Shown: positions 1-9,674, counted from the first letter of the stretch. The stretch: 64,000 nt of DNA from Aquimarina longa SW024 (GCF_001401755.1 NZ_AVQK01000026.1:58769-122768), one strand, 5' to 3'. Notes: generated by a model not told the origin, from the letters alone. Translations and numbers: made by a program.

Positions 1-604
1 TCGGTAAATCTGTATTAATGTCGGCATATTCTTGTTCGTATTCGAAGATAATACCTGAATCATACCAGTACGATACCCCTACTGCAATAAATTTATCAAA
101 AGGATTAGTAGCTCTTTCTTGAAACATAGCATATTGGGTAAAAAGCCCCCCGAATGAATGTCCCATTAGAGTTTTAGTATTATTACTGTCTATATTATAT
201 CGAGATGCTATTTCAGGAATTAATTCTTTAATTATAAAATTGTAGAATTTTTTGGCACCACCAGTACCATGTTTAAATGCTGTAGGTGTGTAGTCTCTAT
301 TTCTAGCGCCAGAATTACCAATACCAATATATATTGATGGCTCTATTGTATTATTCTTTGTTTTTTCTGAAATAATACTAGCAATTTCATTAAAATTGAA
401 ATCTCCATCTAATCCAATAATTAATTGATCATTAGAAGAAGTTTTTCCATATGTAGGAGGTAGGTAGACATATATTTTATATTCATCATTAACATAAGTA
501 GAAGTTAATGAAAAATTTTCTGTAGTACCGATAATTTCCAAATCTTCTTTTTCGCAACTTATCAGTATAAGTATGAATAAGAAGGTAAGTAGTATTTTTT
601 TCAT
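1..604 (-). CDS. Putative esterase lipoprotein, alpha/beta hydrolase (3' part outside window)
   Basis: The reading frame starts at the ATG at 604 and runs off the left edge, so only about 201 N-terminal residues are visible. The N-terminus is a short lysine start, a hydrophobic stretch and a lipobox-like LILISCEKE, so a lipidated envelope protein is likely. An LDGDFNF motif is followed by the nucleophile-elbow motif GHSFGG, about 160 residues in. Both are typical of the putative esterase (esterase D/IroE-like) branch of alpha/beta hydrolases. These enzymes hydrolyse esters with a Ser-His-Asp triad; the His is not in view. The substrate cannot be told. The Crp/Fnr gene upstream is co-oriented 66 bases away and could be co-transcribed. 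Confidence 0.7.
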   Translation of the reverse strand, partial: MKKILLTFLFILILISCEKEDLEIIGTTENFSLTSTYVNDEYKIYVYLPPTYGKTSSNDQLIIGLDGDFNFNEIASIISEKTKNNTIEPSIYIGIGNSGARNRDYTPTAFKHGTGGAKKFYNFIIKELIPEIASRYNIDSNNTKTLMGHSFGGLFTQYAMFQERATNPFDKFIAVGVSYWYDSGIIFEYEQEYADINTDLP

Positions 605-670
605 TTTGTGTTATTGTTTAATAATAAATTCAAAAATGAAAAAATAATAGTAACAAAAACTTATTTTAAA

Positions 671-1285
671 TCAAGAAATAGTATTGGTTAAATATTTTCT
701 TTTAACTCTACTAAATGTTTCAGGAGTGAGGCTTAAATAGTCTGCAATCATTTTTTGAGGTACTTCTTCTAAAAACTGTTTTGATTTTACTATAGTTGCT
801 AAGAACTGCTTATATCTTTCATATGCACTTTTATATTGGAGTAATAAAGATCGTTTTTCTCTTTCTAAATGTACTTGTTCGTACAATTTTGTATAGATAT
901 AACAAAAAGGTTTACTATCTAACAGCAATTTTTCGGAGTCTTTTTTTTCTAAATAAATAATTTCAACATCTGTAACTGCTTGTTGAATCTGATTGGAAGG
1001 GGTACTTTCAATAAAACTAGTAAAGCAATTAAAACTCATTCCTGCAAGAGAAATATCTATAGTAAATGAATTATCTTCTATAATTACATATTGATGTACA
1101 ATACCTTTGATTACAAAACTTGTTTTAGTTTCTATCTGACCTATATTTAGAATGTAGTCACCTCTACGATAAGATTTTTTCTTGATTACTTTTGCTATTG
1201 GTTTAAATTCTTCTTTTGTTATTGGATACACCTGAGTAAAAAAACTGTATAATAGTTCTTCTTCAAGAGATAATTGGTATTCCAT
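671..1285 (-). CDS. Crp/Fnr-family transcriptional regulator
   Basis: This is a 204-residue protein with the layout of flavobacterial Crp/Fnr regulators: an N-terminal cyclic-nucleotide-binding-like beta barrel (about residues 25-120, including KSYRRGDYILNIG and a FVIKGIVHQY strand) and a short C-terminal winged helix (about 150-200). The recognition part reads VPQKMIADYLSLTPETFSRV, the usual HTH signature. The barrel lacks an obvious cAMP-binding RxS phosphate cassette, so the ligand is probably not cAMP. It lies just upstream of the co-oriented esterase gene and may control it. DNA-binding family membership is clear; the regulon is unknown. Confidence 0.85.
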   Translation of the reverse strand: MEYQLSLEEELLYSFFTQVYPITKEEFKPIAKVIKKKSYRRGDYILNIGQIETKTSFVIKGIVHQYVIIEDNSFTIDISLAGMSFNCFTSFIESTPSNQIQQAVTDVEIIYLEKKDSEKLLLDSKPFCYIYTKLYEQVHLEREKRSLLLQYKSAYERYKQFLATIVKSKQFLEEVPQKMIADYLSLTPETFSRVKRKYLTNTIS

Positions 1286-1342
1286 AATTTTATTTTTATT
1301 GACTATTTTTTATTGTAATTAAAGTGGATGCAATTAGGTAAC

Positions 1343-1663
1343 TTATATGATGATTACTTCTCCATCTTGTAAAGTTTTAAATAACCATTTATGATCGATA
1401 CATTGCTGCATTTCTTTTTTGATGATAGCAGATTCAGGGTGGTCAGAGTTGTAATGGGGCATGAAGGAGTAGTTAAATACTCCCAATCCTTTGTAAATTG
1501 TTTTGTTTATCCCTAGATAAGGGAAATTATTAGGATCATCAACTCTATCTATTGGTTTTAATGACTCAGAAAGAATACATATTCCTGCACTATAGCTTCC
1601 GTATAAAAAATCTTTTCTTTGGATTAAAGAAGGGAATAATTCATCAAAACCACTGAGTTTTAT
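1343..1663 (-). pseudogene. Remnant of an S51-family peptidase (peptidase E-like)
   Basis: On the minus strand an open stretch of about 105 codons ends at a TAA at 1343-1345 and has no start codon; an in-frame TAA lies immediately upstream of the homologous part. The translated piece contains YGSYSAGICILSESL, which matches the Gly-x-Ser-Ala-Gly nucleophile region of S51 peptidases (dipeptidase E/cyanophycinase group). Further on it has FMPHYNSDHPES, resembling the conserved histidine region. The N-terminal half of the family, normally about 100 residues, is missing. A terminator-like hairpin and another gene lie where it should be. It is best read as a 5'-truncated, non-functional copy. Confidence 0.65.
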
Positions 1664-1685
1664 TTAGAGCCTCGATTTTGTTTCC

Positions 1686-1723
1686 AAAAACCTATGAAGA
1701 TAAATAATACTTCATAGGTTTTT
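1686..1723 (-). terminator. Intrinsic terminator after the 1751-2269 gene
   Basis: A 14-base perfect inverted repeat (aaaaacctatgaag / cttcataggttttt) with a 10-base loop has A and T runs built into its ends, so it could act on both strands. It sits 28 bases past the stop of the minus-strand gene ending at 1751. Confidence 0.75.
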
Positions 1724-1750
1724 GATACGATATTTTATTTATAAGAACGA

Positions 1751-2269
1751 TTAAAATACATCACTAATTTCTTCTTTAATAAATGCAAGGGCAGCATCGC
1801 TAGGGGCTCCTTTTTCTATAAGTTCAGTAAGTATTACTTCTCTCATTTTATCTGCGGTGTCTACTTCTTTTTGTAAAGTTACTTTTCTAATTAATGTAAT
1901 AGTTGCGTTTTTAGAAGCTTTGATTGTATTCCAGCATTCATCAGAGATATAAATTTGCTGAGTAAGATTATGTTCAAACTCTTGTTCTATTGTTTGTATT
2001 AATAAAGATTCGTAATCTTTCTTATCGTTTCCATTAGGAGTCATTCTAGTAAGTAGCTTACCTGGATAAATTCTTTCTAAAAATAAAACTAAGCGTTCAT
2101 ATGCTTGGAGCTTAAGTGGCAAAGATTGTTTTTGATTTTCTTTGTGCAAAAGATACCTACGACGTTTTTCTTCATTTGTAGTATGGAGTTTAAAAAAATA
2201 TATTGCAAGCATTGTTATTAGCATTGCAGGTACTAAGGAAATAACTAATGGAATAATCTCAATTTTCAT
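1751..2269 (-). CDS. Uncharacterised single-pass membrane protein
   Basis: This 172-residue protein starts with one hydrophobic segment (about residues 5-26, IIPLVISLVPAMLITMLAIY), followed by a charged KLHTTNEEKRRR stop-transfer stretch and a largely helical cytoplasmic domain. I recall this as a conserved protein of flavobacteria found as an orphan membrane protein, but no enzyme motif is visible and I assign no function. It is 136 bases downstream of the glutamate-synthase-like gene on the same strand, and a strong hairpin follows it. Confidence 0.7.
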   Translation of the reverse strand: MKIEIIPLVISLVPAMLITMLAIYFFKLHTTNEEKRRRYLLHKENQKQSLPLKLQAYERLVLFLERIYPGKLLTRMTPNGNDKKDYESLLIQTIEQEFEHNLTQQIYISDECWNTIKASKNATITLIRKVTLQKEVDTADKMREVILTELIEKGAPSDAALAFIKEEISDVF

Positions 2270-2405
2270 GTGTTTCTTTTTATTATTTTTTGATAGTCAG
2301 ATATGATTTTTTATAATTTAGAGTATATACTAAAGGTGCATACTTGTAATAACGTTAACCAGATCATTTTTGATTTTTATAGTGCAAAATTACTGTGATT
2401 ATATA

Positions 2406-3974
2406 TTATGATTTATTTTTATAATACCCACCAAGGTATGTACATTCTTTTAAATCCTTATTACAGGTGTATTCTACAGCAGTTTTAGTATATTTAAAAG
2501 ATTCTTCAAGTGTTTTGGTAAGTTCTCCATCATCTACATTAAGATCGATATCTTGCATGGTAAATTGGCAAGGATGTTCATAACCTGCAGCATGAGTAAT
2601 TTCTGTAAATTCTTTTCTAAATGTTTTAAAATACTGAGCTAAACGATCAGATTTTAGAGGGATATTAATTCCTTTTTGAAGCCATTTACTTTGTGTTGCT
2701 ATTCCACTAGGGCAACGATTGGTATGGCATATTTGTGCTTGTATACAACCAATACTCATCATGGCTTCGCGCGCTACATTGATGCAGTCAATACCCATAG
2801 CAAAACCCATAGCCGCTTTTGCAGGAAAACCTAGTTTTCCACTACCTATAAAAACTACCCGATCTGTAAGATTATGTTTTTGGAATATCTTGTAAATAGC
2901 AGAAAATCCATATATCCAAGGTAATGATACATGATCAGCAAAACTAGGAGGAGCCGCTCCTGTACCGCCTTCACCACCATCTATGGTAATAAAGTCAGGA
3001 CCTCGATTGGTTTTTACCATTAATTCTGCTAATAGTTCCCATTGTTCAGTTTTACCAATTGCAGCTTTGATTCCTACAGGAAGCCCAGTTTCTGTTGCGA
3101 TATCTTCAATAAATTGTAATAATTCAGGAACGGTATTAAAAGCTGTATGACTAGAAGGTGATAGTACATCTTTACCAACTTCAACACCTCTTATTTCAGC
3201 AATTTCAGGAGTGATTTTTGCTCCTGGTAGGACACCTCCTTTTCCTGGTTTAGCTCCTTGTGATAATTTAATTTCGATGGCTCTTATAAAAGGATTTTTG
3301 GATATTAAATTTTTCATTTTTTGCATTGAAAAATTTCCATCTTCACTACGCACTCCAAAATATCCTGTTCCAAAATGAAAGATTACATCTCCACCGTTGC
3401 TATGATATGGAGAAAGACCTCCCTCTCCTGTATTATGATAAGCATTTGCTTTTTGAGTGCCGATATTTAAAGATTCTATAGCACGAGCAGAAAGAGATCC
3501 AAAACTCATAGCAGAAATATTAATGACAGATCCAGGACGATATGGCTTTTCTCGTTTATTATAAATACCCATTACTTTGGCACAAGGAAGAAAAGATTTA
3601 TCTTCTCTATTAGGGTGATTTTTATCCATTCTGTATGGGATCATACAGTTTTTGATAAAAACATGCTGGTGCTGATAGATGTCTCTGTCAGTACCGAATC
3701 CCTCATAATTATTTTCATTTTTTGAAGAAGCGTATACCCAACTTCTTTCAATCCTATTAAAAGGAAGCTCTTCTCGATTATTGGCTACAAAATATTGCCT
3801 TATTTCTGGACCAATACTTTCTAATACATATCTAAGATGTCCTATTAATGGAAAATTATGGCTAATAGTATGTTTTTTATTAAAATATATATCACGGATT
3901 ACTACTAGAGTGAGTATAATGATAATCCATATCCACCAGGATATTGAGTTTAAAAAATTAAGGATACTTTCCAT
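2406..3974 (-). CDS. FMN-binding glutamate synthase family protein
   Basis: This 522-residue protein has an N-terminal membrane anchor (residues about 10-27, ISWWIWIIIILTLVVIRDIY) and then the central FMN-binding barrel of glutamate synthase. Visible landmarks are INISAMSFGSLSARAIESLN, GEGGLSPYH, the phosphate-binding run ITIDGGEGGTGAAP and the cluster region CIQAQICHTNRCPSGIATQ, with cysteines as in GltB-type 3Fe-4S binding. It lacks the amidotransferase and C-terminal domains of full GltB, so it is the stand-alone GltB2-like type found widely in bacteria, whose in vivo reaction is not settled. It is the last gene of a tight three-gene unit (8 bases after the amidohydrolase). Confidence 0.88.
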   Translation of the reverse strand: MESILNFLNSISWWIWIIIILTLVVIRDIYFNKKHTISHNFPLIGHLRYVLESIGPEIRQYFVANNREELPFNRIERSWVYASSKNENNYEGFGTDRDIYQHQHVFIKNCMIPYRMDKNHPNREDKSFLPCAKVMGIYNKREKPYRPGSVINISAMSFGSLSARAIESLNIGTQKANAYHNTGEGGLSPYHSNGGDVIFHFGTGYFGVRSEDGNFSMQKMKNLISKNPFIRAIEIKLSQGAKPGKGGVLPGAKITPEIAEIRGVEVGKDVLSPSSHTAFNTVPELLQFIEDIATETGLPVGIKAAIGKTEQWELLAELMVKTNRGPDFITIDGGEGGTGAAPPSFADHVSLPWIYGFSAIYKIFQKHNLTDRVVFIGSGKLGFPAKAAMGFAMGIDCINVAREAMMSIGCIQAQICHTNRCPSGIATQSKWLQKGINIPLKSDRLAQYFKTFRKEFTEITHAAGYEHPCQFTMQDIDLNVDDGELTKTLEESFKYTKTAVEYTCNKDLKECTYLGGYYKNKS

Positions 3975-3982
3975 TTTATTAT

Positions 3983-5275
3983 CTATTGTAGATTAAGGTA
4001 ATCAATTGCAAGCTGAGACATTACTTTAACACCCAATACTAAACCACGTTCATCGATATAAAATTCTGGTGTATGATGAGATGGAGCGTTATGTGTTTGT
4101 GGAGATTTTCCTCCTAAAAAGAAATAAAACCCAGGTACTTTTTCTTGGAAGAAAGAGAAATCTTCACCTCCAGTAGTTGCTTTTGATAAAAAAACATTTT
4201 TTTTACCAGCTATATTGTATAAAGTAGGTAACATCTTTTTGACAAGATTAGGGTCATTATAGGTTATAGATGTATTATTCTGAAATGTTATAGTTGCTTC
4301 TCCACCATAAGTTTTTGCTATAGAAGGCACCATTTCATTCATACGCTTAATGATTAATGCTCTCATAGACGGATCTAGAGTACGCACTGTACCGATCATT
4401 TCTGCATTATTAGGGATAATATTAAATCGTACACCACTCGTAATTTTTCCTACAGTAATTACTGCTGCTTCATTTACTAGGGGAGCTTCTCTGCTAATAA
4501 TAGTTTGTAAGCCATCAATGATTTTGGCAGAGATTAATATAGGGTCAACTCCTGACCATGGTGCAGAACCATGAGTTTGTTTTCCTTTTACATTAATAAC
4601 AAATCGTTCTACAGCTGCCATAGTTCCGCCTGGTTTATATCTAATTTTACCGATTTCTGTTCCAGAATTAATGTGTAGTCCAAATATTGCATCTACATCA
4701 GGTTTTTTTAATACTCCTTCTTTTATCATTAGTTTAGCACCTCCTTCTTCTCCAGGTGGTGGACCTTCTTCTGCTGGTTGAAAAATAAATTTAACGGTAC
4801 CATTTATTTTATTTTTATGCTTTGTAAGTACTTCTGCAACTCCCATTAATATCGCAGTATGAGTATCATGTCCACATGCATGACTAACTCCCACTTCTGT
4901 ATTTAAAAAAGTAGTTTTTACTATTGATTTAAAAGGAACGTCTGTTTTTTCTGTTACGGGTAATGCATCGATGTCTGCTCTAAGTGCTACTGTTTTTCCT
5001 TCTGTTTTTCCTTTAAGAATAGCTACAACACCTGTTTTTGCAACATTTTCGGTTACTTCTAGCCCTAAACTTTTAAGATGTTTTGCAATTTTTTTAGCAG
5101 TTTTAAACTCTCGGTTAGAAAGTTCAGGGTTCTGATGAAAATCTCGCCTCCATTCAATTACTTTTGACTCTACTTGTATTGCGGATTTATTAATTTCTGA
5201 ATCAATTTGTTGTGCTTGTAGTGAACAAATGTTAATTAGTAGACTACATAAAATAGATATCTTTATTAGTTTCAT
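3983..5275 (-). CDS. M20-family amidohydrolase, secreted
   Basis: This 430-residue protein has a signal peptide (cleavage likely after SLQAQ, residue about 22) and the M20D aminoacylase/hippurate-hydrolase fold. Motifs in order are WRRDFHQNPELSNREF, the metal-site region ALRADIDALPV, HACGHDTHTAILMG, the catalytic FQPAEEGPPPGEEGGA, and near the C-terminus the last ligand in TTGGEDFSFF with a closing NAPSHHTPEF. Such enzymes cleave N-acyl amino acids or related amides with a two-metal centre. The gene is 5 bases after the DsrE-like gene and 8 bases before the glutamate-synthase-like gene, so the three are probably one operon. A link to amide nitrogen recovery is inferred. Confidence 0.9.
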   Translation of the reverse strand: MKLIKISILCSLLINICSLQAQQIDSEINKSAIQVESKVIEWRRDFHQNPELSNREFKTAKKIAKHLKSLGLEVTENVAKTGVVAILKGKTEGKTVALRADIDALPVTEKTDVPFKSIVKTTFLNTEVGVSHACGHDTHTAILMGVAEVLTKHKNKINGTVKFIFQPAEEGPPPGEEGGAKLMIKEGVLKKPDVDAIFGLHINSGTEIGKIRYKPGGTMAAVERFVINVKGKQTHGSAPWSGVDPILISAKIIDGLQTIISREAPLVNEAAVITVGKITSGVRFNIIPNNAEMIGTVRTLDPSMRALIIKRMNEMVPSIAKTYGGEATITFQNNTSITYNDPNLVKKMLPTLYNIAGKKNVFLSKATTGGEDFSFFQEKVPGFYFFLGGKSPQTHNAPSHHTPEFYIDERGLVLGVKVMSQLAIDYLNLQ

Positions 5276-5280
5276 TAGGT

Positions 5281-5820
5281 TTAAAAATTAATAAGTCTGT
5301 AATTTTCGTTTTGTAATTGCACTAATGCTGTCATAGCAGATAATGCAATTTTTATTTCAGGATGTATATCTTTTTTAGAGATATTACGATGTGCTGCAGT
5401 TTGTCCACATAAGATGAGTTGAACACCTTGTTTTACTAAAGCTTCGATAAGTGGAGTATTAGGGTTAGTAACGTTATACTTAGTTTTATAAGCAGTATTG
5501 TTTAAGATATCATTTGCAGCGGAGCCATGAATGACTAATACTACATTTAATTTATCTAATGTAACTCCTGCATCAAAATGCATATTAAGGTATCGAGCAG
5601 CAGTATTAAAAAGAGGGTTTATTTTAGAACTGTCCTTAAAAGTTCTCCCAATATCAAAAACAGCTTTTAAGTTTTGTTCACTATTTGTTTTAAAATCAGG
5701 GTTTTTAACAGTATAAATTTTTCCAAAATCATGGATTATTTTACCATGTTTAGATTTTTGTTGAGCAAAAATAAATACTGGTAATAGGATAAAAATATAA
5801 GGTACTATTGTATTTTTCAA
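5281..5820 (-). CDS. DsrE-like secreted protein
   Basis: This 179-residue protein has a signal peptide ending about residue 19 (FIFAQ). The mature part fits the DsrE/DsrF-like sulfur-relay fold: LNVVLVIHGSAANDILN, then PLIEALVKQGVQLILCGQTA, with a conserved cysteine in the position typical of the family. The start codon is TTG at 5820; no in-frame ATG gives an intact signal peptide. It is the first gene of the operon with the amidohydrolase. DsrE-fold proteins in the periplasm of Bacteroidota are common but mostly untested, so only the fold is claimed. Confidence 0.78.
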   Translation of the reverse strand: MKNTIVPYIFILLPVFIFAQQKSKHGKIIHDFGKIYTVKNPDFKTNSEQNLKAVFDIGRTFKDSSKINPLFNTAARYLNMHFDAGVTLDKLNVVLVIHGSAANDILNNTAYKTKYNVTNPNTPLIEALVKQGVQLILCGQTAAHRNISKKDIHPEIKIALSAMTALVQLQNENYRLINF

Positions 5821-5963
5821 GCTTTCAATTTTGGCATCTAAAGATATTCAAAAATCTATAAATGTATAGTTAAAAATACTATTTAATCAACAGGATTAAA
5901 AGAGATTTAGTTTTAAAATTTAAAAGAAAGTAATAGAACCTACGCGGTTTAAAGTATATAAAT

Positions 5964-6003
5964 AAAAAGACTGTCTAAAAAATATTCAGACAGCCTCTTT
6001 TTG
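5964..6003 (-). terminator. Intrinsic terminator of the 6008-8875 protease gene
   Basis: The core ctgtct/agacag stem is flanked by an A run on one side and a T run on the other (aaaaaga...tcttttt). It lies directly after the stop at 6008. It shares its AGACTGTC-type core with terminators at 17434 and 46951. Confidence 0.75.
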
Positions 6004-6007
6004 TTAA

Positions 6008-8875
6008 TTAGTCTTTTACTAACTTTCCTATAGGTTTATTATCGATTAATAATATATATAAACCTTTTGATAAGATAGAGGTATCTATTAGGGAAGAAGG
6101 AGTAGACTCAATAACTATTTGTCCTTGAGTATTAACAATGGTTATAGAATATTCTTCTATAGTAATACCATCTATATGTAATAATTCATCACTATTTACA
6201 GGATTTGGATAATACTTAAATATTTTCTTTTCTTTTCCAAAATTAAGTAACGATTGATCAACACTAAAAGTTTTAGATGTTTTACTACAGCCTGCTTCAT
6301 TAAATATTTCAACGCTATATTCTCCTACCTTTGTTGGTGAAAATTCTGCCTGATTAGCATTTGTAACTATTTCTTCATTGTAATACCATTGATAATTAGC
6401 AAACTTAGGAGTAGTATTTAAATTTTTATTTTGATCAATGTTTATTATTGGCTGCTCTGGCTGTTCGGATACAATAATTTTTACTTCGGTTCTTGGTGTT
6501 GTAACACAATCTCCTATTCTTCCTTCTACATAATATGTTTTGGTAGCATCAAGTGCTGGTGTTTTATATGATTTACCTGAGAAAAAACTAGTTCCTCCAG
6601 AAGAGGTGTTGTACCATCTGTAGTTACTACTCCCTGATGCTACTATTGTTACAGATTCTCCGACACAACTATTTTGATTAGATACTTTAGGTTGTTCAGG
6701 ACTTTGTAATACAATTGCTTTTACTTCGGTTCTTGTTTTTGTAGTACAATTACCTACTACACCTTCTATATAATATGTTTTGGTAGCATCAAGTACAGGG
6801 GTTTTAAATGTTGCTCCTGAGAATATACTAGTTCCTCCTGTTGAGGTTTCATACCATTTGTATTCGCTATTTCCGGATGCTGATAGGGTTATGGATTCTC
6901 CTTTACATATAGTTTGATCAGTAGCAATAGGTTGATCAGGATTTGGCATTACGTTTATCTCTATTTTAGTTCTTGTACTTGTACTACAGCCATTCAGGAC
7001 TCCTTCGATGTAATAAGTTTGGTTATTTGTAAGTGCTGGTGTCTGATAAGTTTTTCCAGAAGCAATACTAGTACCTCCACTTATAGTTGTATACCACTTA
7101 TAGTCACTGTTTCCTTTTGGGGCTATCGTTACAGATTCTCCACTACAAACATTTTGATTACTAACAATAGGTTGCTCTGGAAAGTCTATAATTATAAAAT
7201 CTGTTTTTGTTTTTGTATTTTCACCAGAATCATTAATGGTTTTAAGGAACACCGTATAATTTCCTTTTTTACTATATGTATGACTAGGGTTTTCTTCTGT
7301 AGAAGTATTACCGTCACCAAAATCCCATTGATAGGAGTTAATTTTATTAGTAGATTTGTTTTTAAAGTCAATTACAAAACAATTTCTGATTGCTTCAAAA
7401 TCTGATAAAGGAGGGTTTTTATCATCTCCAGGGGTATAGTTTCCTGATATAGTATAATTACCTAAAGAAGCATAATCAGAATATCCATTGTTTACTGTTC
7501 CTTCACCTACACCATCTATTTCTATATAATAAATCCCTTCACTAAGATTTTGATTAATTGATGCATTGAGTCCACTTGGATCAGATACAAAAATCTCTTG
7601 CCCTAATTCATTAAGAATTCTAGCTTTGATATTTAAGTTAGGGTAATCAGGATCAGGATCAAAATTAAGAGATACATTTCCTGTTTCAACGGCAAAAGAG
7701 AATAGATCTTTATCGTTTCTAGTACTAATCAAACCAAAATTTTGACTAGCGTTTACTACTCCAGATGGTGTTACTGTTATAGGGGTAGCACTATTAATAT
7801 TATTACCATGGTCATCGTTCTGAATACCAACTCCATTTCTGTTATTAGAAATTATCGCAATATCATCTTGTTTAGATGTAGCGTCAGTATATTCACCAGC
7901 ACTCCATTGCCCTATAGGCCTGTCTGCGCTCCACCCCATAATAGGGCTCCATTGACCATGACCTTCATAGTATTCTGTAGAGTTTTGTCCATCATGAGAA
8001 AGACCTAAGGTATGTCCTACTTCATGAGATCCTGTTTCTCCTGCGGCTCTGGTTGATAAATTATAAATCCAACATGGATCATCATCTATGTTTGATGAAA
8101 AAGAGTTTAGAAAAGCTACTCCTCCAGCATCTGGTGCAGCATCATTTGTAGGAGTAAAAATACACATCATTCTACGATTTTTTGGAGCAGCGTCAAAAAG
8201 ATCTCTACGAGTAGTTATATTTAGATTAAATGGTCGAAAATCTTCGGCCATAATTTTCCATATCTCTGTTATCTTTTCGTCAGAAAAATTAGGCGATTGA
8301 GCATTAATCGTGGCACCTCCTGCCCAGTTTGAATTCTGAACTAATTCTCCATCAAAATCTAGATAAATAATCCCTGGGGCACCGGGTAAACTTTCTAATC
8401 GTAATGAAGTTTTAGAGGATTTACTATGTATAACTTCTTTTTGTTTTTTTTCTGTATTTACCTTCTCAAAATCTACACAAAGAACTTTATCAATATCAGT
8501 TTCTTTAATAAATACTCGATCATCAGTTTCAGAATATAAGGTATATGCTTTTTTTGCTTTGTATAATATAATGGTTCCTTTTAGATTATCATTGGTTTTT
8601 GAAAAAGAAAAGGAAGATAATTTTTGGCCATTAACAGTTCCTATTAAAGTAAGGCTTTGATTTGTTTGTTTCTTTACATTAAGTTTAAAAGAAAAAGATT
8701 CATTAGTACCAATTTTAATAGAGGGGGGAGTACTTTTTTTAGAATTAATAAGGGTATTTATAAATTGTTGTTGATCATTAGCTATTAGTTGAGGTTCAGT
8801 AGATTGGGCATAAGTGCTATATGCTCCTCCTATACTAATAGAAAGAAGTAAGCACTTCAGTAATTTCATTTTCAT
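6008..8875 (-). CDS. Secreted zinc metalloprotease with PKD, Ig-like repeats and T9SS sorting domain
   Basis: This is a 955-residue exported protein. A signal peptide (to about residue 24, AYSTYAQ) is followed by a propeptide-like region and a metzincin-like catalytic domain. The zinc site is HEVGHTLGLSHD at residues 284-295, and a likely Met-turn follows (SPIMGW, about 311). Next come a prepeptidase-type segment around 370-470 and a PKD domain (about 490-565, YQWDFGDGNTSTEENPSHTY). Three near-identical Ig-like repeats follow (about 570-820), each with one Cys pair. The C-terminus is a type IX sorting domain (KYYPNPVNSDELLHI, GLYILLID) that directs export and surface attachment or release. 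It is a single-gene unit with its own terminator. The substrate is unknown. Confidence 0.9.
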   Translation of the reverse strand: MKMKLLKCLLLSISIGGAYSTYAQSTEPQLIANDQQQFINTLINSKKSTPPSIKIGTNESFSFKLNVKKQTNQSLTLIGTVNGQKLSSFSFSKTNDNLKGTIILYKAKKAYTLYSETDDRVFIKETDIDKVLCVDFEKVNTEKKQKEVIHSKSSKTSLRLESLPGAPGIIYLDFDGELVQNSNWAGGATINAQSPNFSDEKITEIWKIMAEDFRPFNLNITTRRDLFDAAPKNRRMMCIFTPTNDAAPDAGGVAFLNSFSSNIDDDPCWIYNLSTRAAGETGSHEVGHTLGLSHDGQNSTEYYEGHGQWSPIMGWSADRPIGQWSAGEYTDATSKQDDIAIISNNRNGVGIQNDDHGNNINSATPITVTPSGVVNASQNFGLISTRNDKDLFSFAVETGNVSLNFDPDPDYPNLNIKARILNELGQEIFVSDPSGLNASINQNLSEGIYYIEIDGVGEGTVNNGYSDYASLGNYTISGNYTPGDDKNPPLSDFEAIRNCFVIDFKNKSTNKINSYQWDFGDGNTSTEENPSHTYSKKGNYTVFLKTINDSGENTKTKTDFIIIDFPEQPIVSNQNVCSGESVTIAPKGNSDYKWYTTISGGTSIASGKTYQTPALTNNQTYYIEGVLNGCSTSTRTKIEINVMPNPDQPIATDQTICKGESITLSASGNSEYKWYETSTGGTSIFSGATFKTPVLDATKTYYIEGVVGNCTTKTRTEVKAIVLQSPEQPKVSNQNSCVGESVTIVASGSSNYRWYNTSSGGTSFFSGKSYKTPALDATKTYYVEGRIGDCVTTPRTEVKIIVSEQPEQPIINIDQNKNLNTTPKFANYQWYYNEEIVTNANQAEFSPTKVGEYSVEIFNEAGCSKTSKTFSVDQSLLNFGKEKKIFKYYPNPVNSDELLHIDGITIEEYSITIVNTQGQIVIESTPSSLIDTSILSKGLYILLIDNKPIGKLVKD
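6415..7190 (-). repeat. Three tandem Ig-like domain repeats inside the protease gene
   Basis: Units of about 240-250 bases recur three times and are clearly alike at the DNA level. Each encodes GESVTI...YKWY...GGTS...TYYIEG...C...RTEV-type sequence. They are coding repeats of an Ig-like cell-surface module and could recombine. Confidence 0.75.
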
Positions 8876-9020
8876 TTTGAGCTTGCTTTTTTTAAGTAAT
8901 AAATTTCTGACAATACTTTTGGTAACATACTATTTTAAATTTTAAAAAACTAATATTGATTTAAATTAGAATAGTGTTGTAAAATTGAATAATAATTTGG
9001 GTGTATAATAAAACTAGTAA

Positions 9021-9059
9021 AATAGCATAAACATATATTTTAGATACATTTATGCTATT
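9021..9059 (-). terminator. Possible terminator hairpin after the 9130-9417 gene
   Basis: An 11-base perfect inverted repeat (aatagcataaa / tttatgctatt) has a 17-base loop. It is about 70 bases past the gene's stop and has no strong T run on the minus strand, so it may be an mRNA 3'-end hairpin rather than a canonical terminator. Confidence 0.4.
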
Positions 9060-9129
9060 CTATAGAGGGTATATTAAACTGTATGGTGCTCTTTTTATAA
9101 AAAAGAGTTTTTTTATCATCATATTAAAA

Positions 9130-9417
9130 TCATATAATATTGATAATTCTTTCTAAGGGGATGATTGTAGATTGTTTTAAGATAACTTCTTTATCAGTTA
9201 TTCCCCATATAGTAGTTTCTACTTTTTTTATTCCTTCATTATCTACAAAAATAATTCGTACTTTTTGATGTTCTAAGTTTCCTAAAAAAAGAGCTCTTTG
9301 TAATTCTAAGAATCGTTCTATTTGATCTTTTCTTTTATCTAGGACATCTTTTTTGGGGAATTTTAAAAATTTAATTTCTTCTTTTTGCACTATTTGTATA
9401 TTCATGTTTGGGGCCAT
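9130..9417 (-). CDS. Conserved hypothetical protein, about 95 residues
   Basis: A small basic protein. The middle is helical (KKDVLDKRKDQIERFLELQRAL) and the C-terminal 45 residues alternate hydrophobic strands (VRIIFVDNEGIKKVETTIWG, ITDKEVILKQSTIIPLERI) as in a small SH3/Sm-like barrel; that comparison is only by pattern. A longer frame begins with a TTG at 9447, but the first ATG is at 9417, with a second at 9405, and I prefer the ATG. It is divergent from uvrD/pcrA. No function can be assigned. Confidence 0.65.
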   Translation of the reverse strand: MAPNMNIQIVQKEEIKFLKFPKKDVLDKRKDQIERFLELQRALFLGNLEHQKVRIIFVDNEGIKKVETTIWGITDKEVILKQSTIIPLERIINII

Positions 9418-9674
9418 AGAATTAGTTTTATATTTTGGGTTTAACAAAAATAGTGTATTTAATCCTTTAATAATGTATTTTATCTAACAATTTATTAACA
9501 AAATTAAATATTGTAAGAAATTTTAACATCAATATTAGTAAATGTATATAGAGAATTGTGTTAAGTATATAACGTAAAAGTTATTGACTGTAATTTGTTT
9601 ACAAAAAAGCTAAAGGACATTTCCATAACCGTTGTTCTTTCCTTAAATTTCACTTTTAAATAAAGATTGTTACT

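Noticed and set aside
4350..4574. Plus-strand frame antisense to the M20 amidohydrolase
   Set aside because: It lies wholly inside a well-supported gene with catalytic motifs; such antisense frames recur throughout the window.
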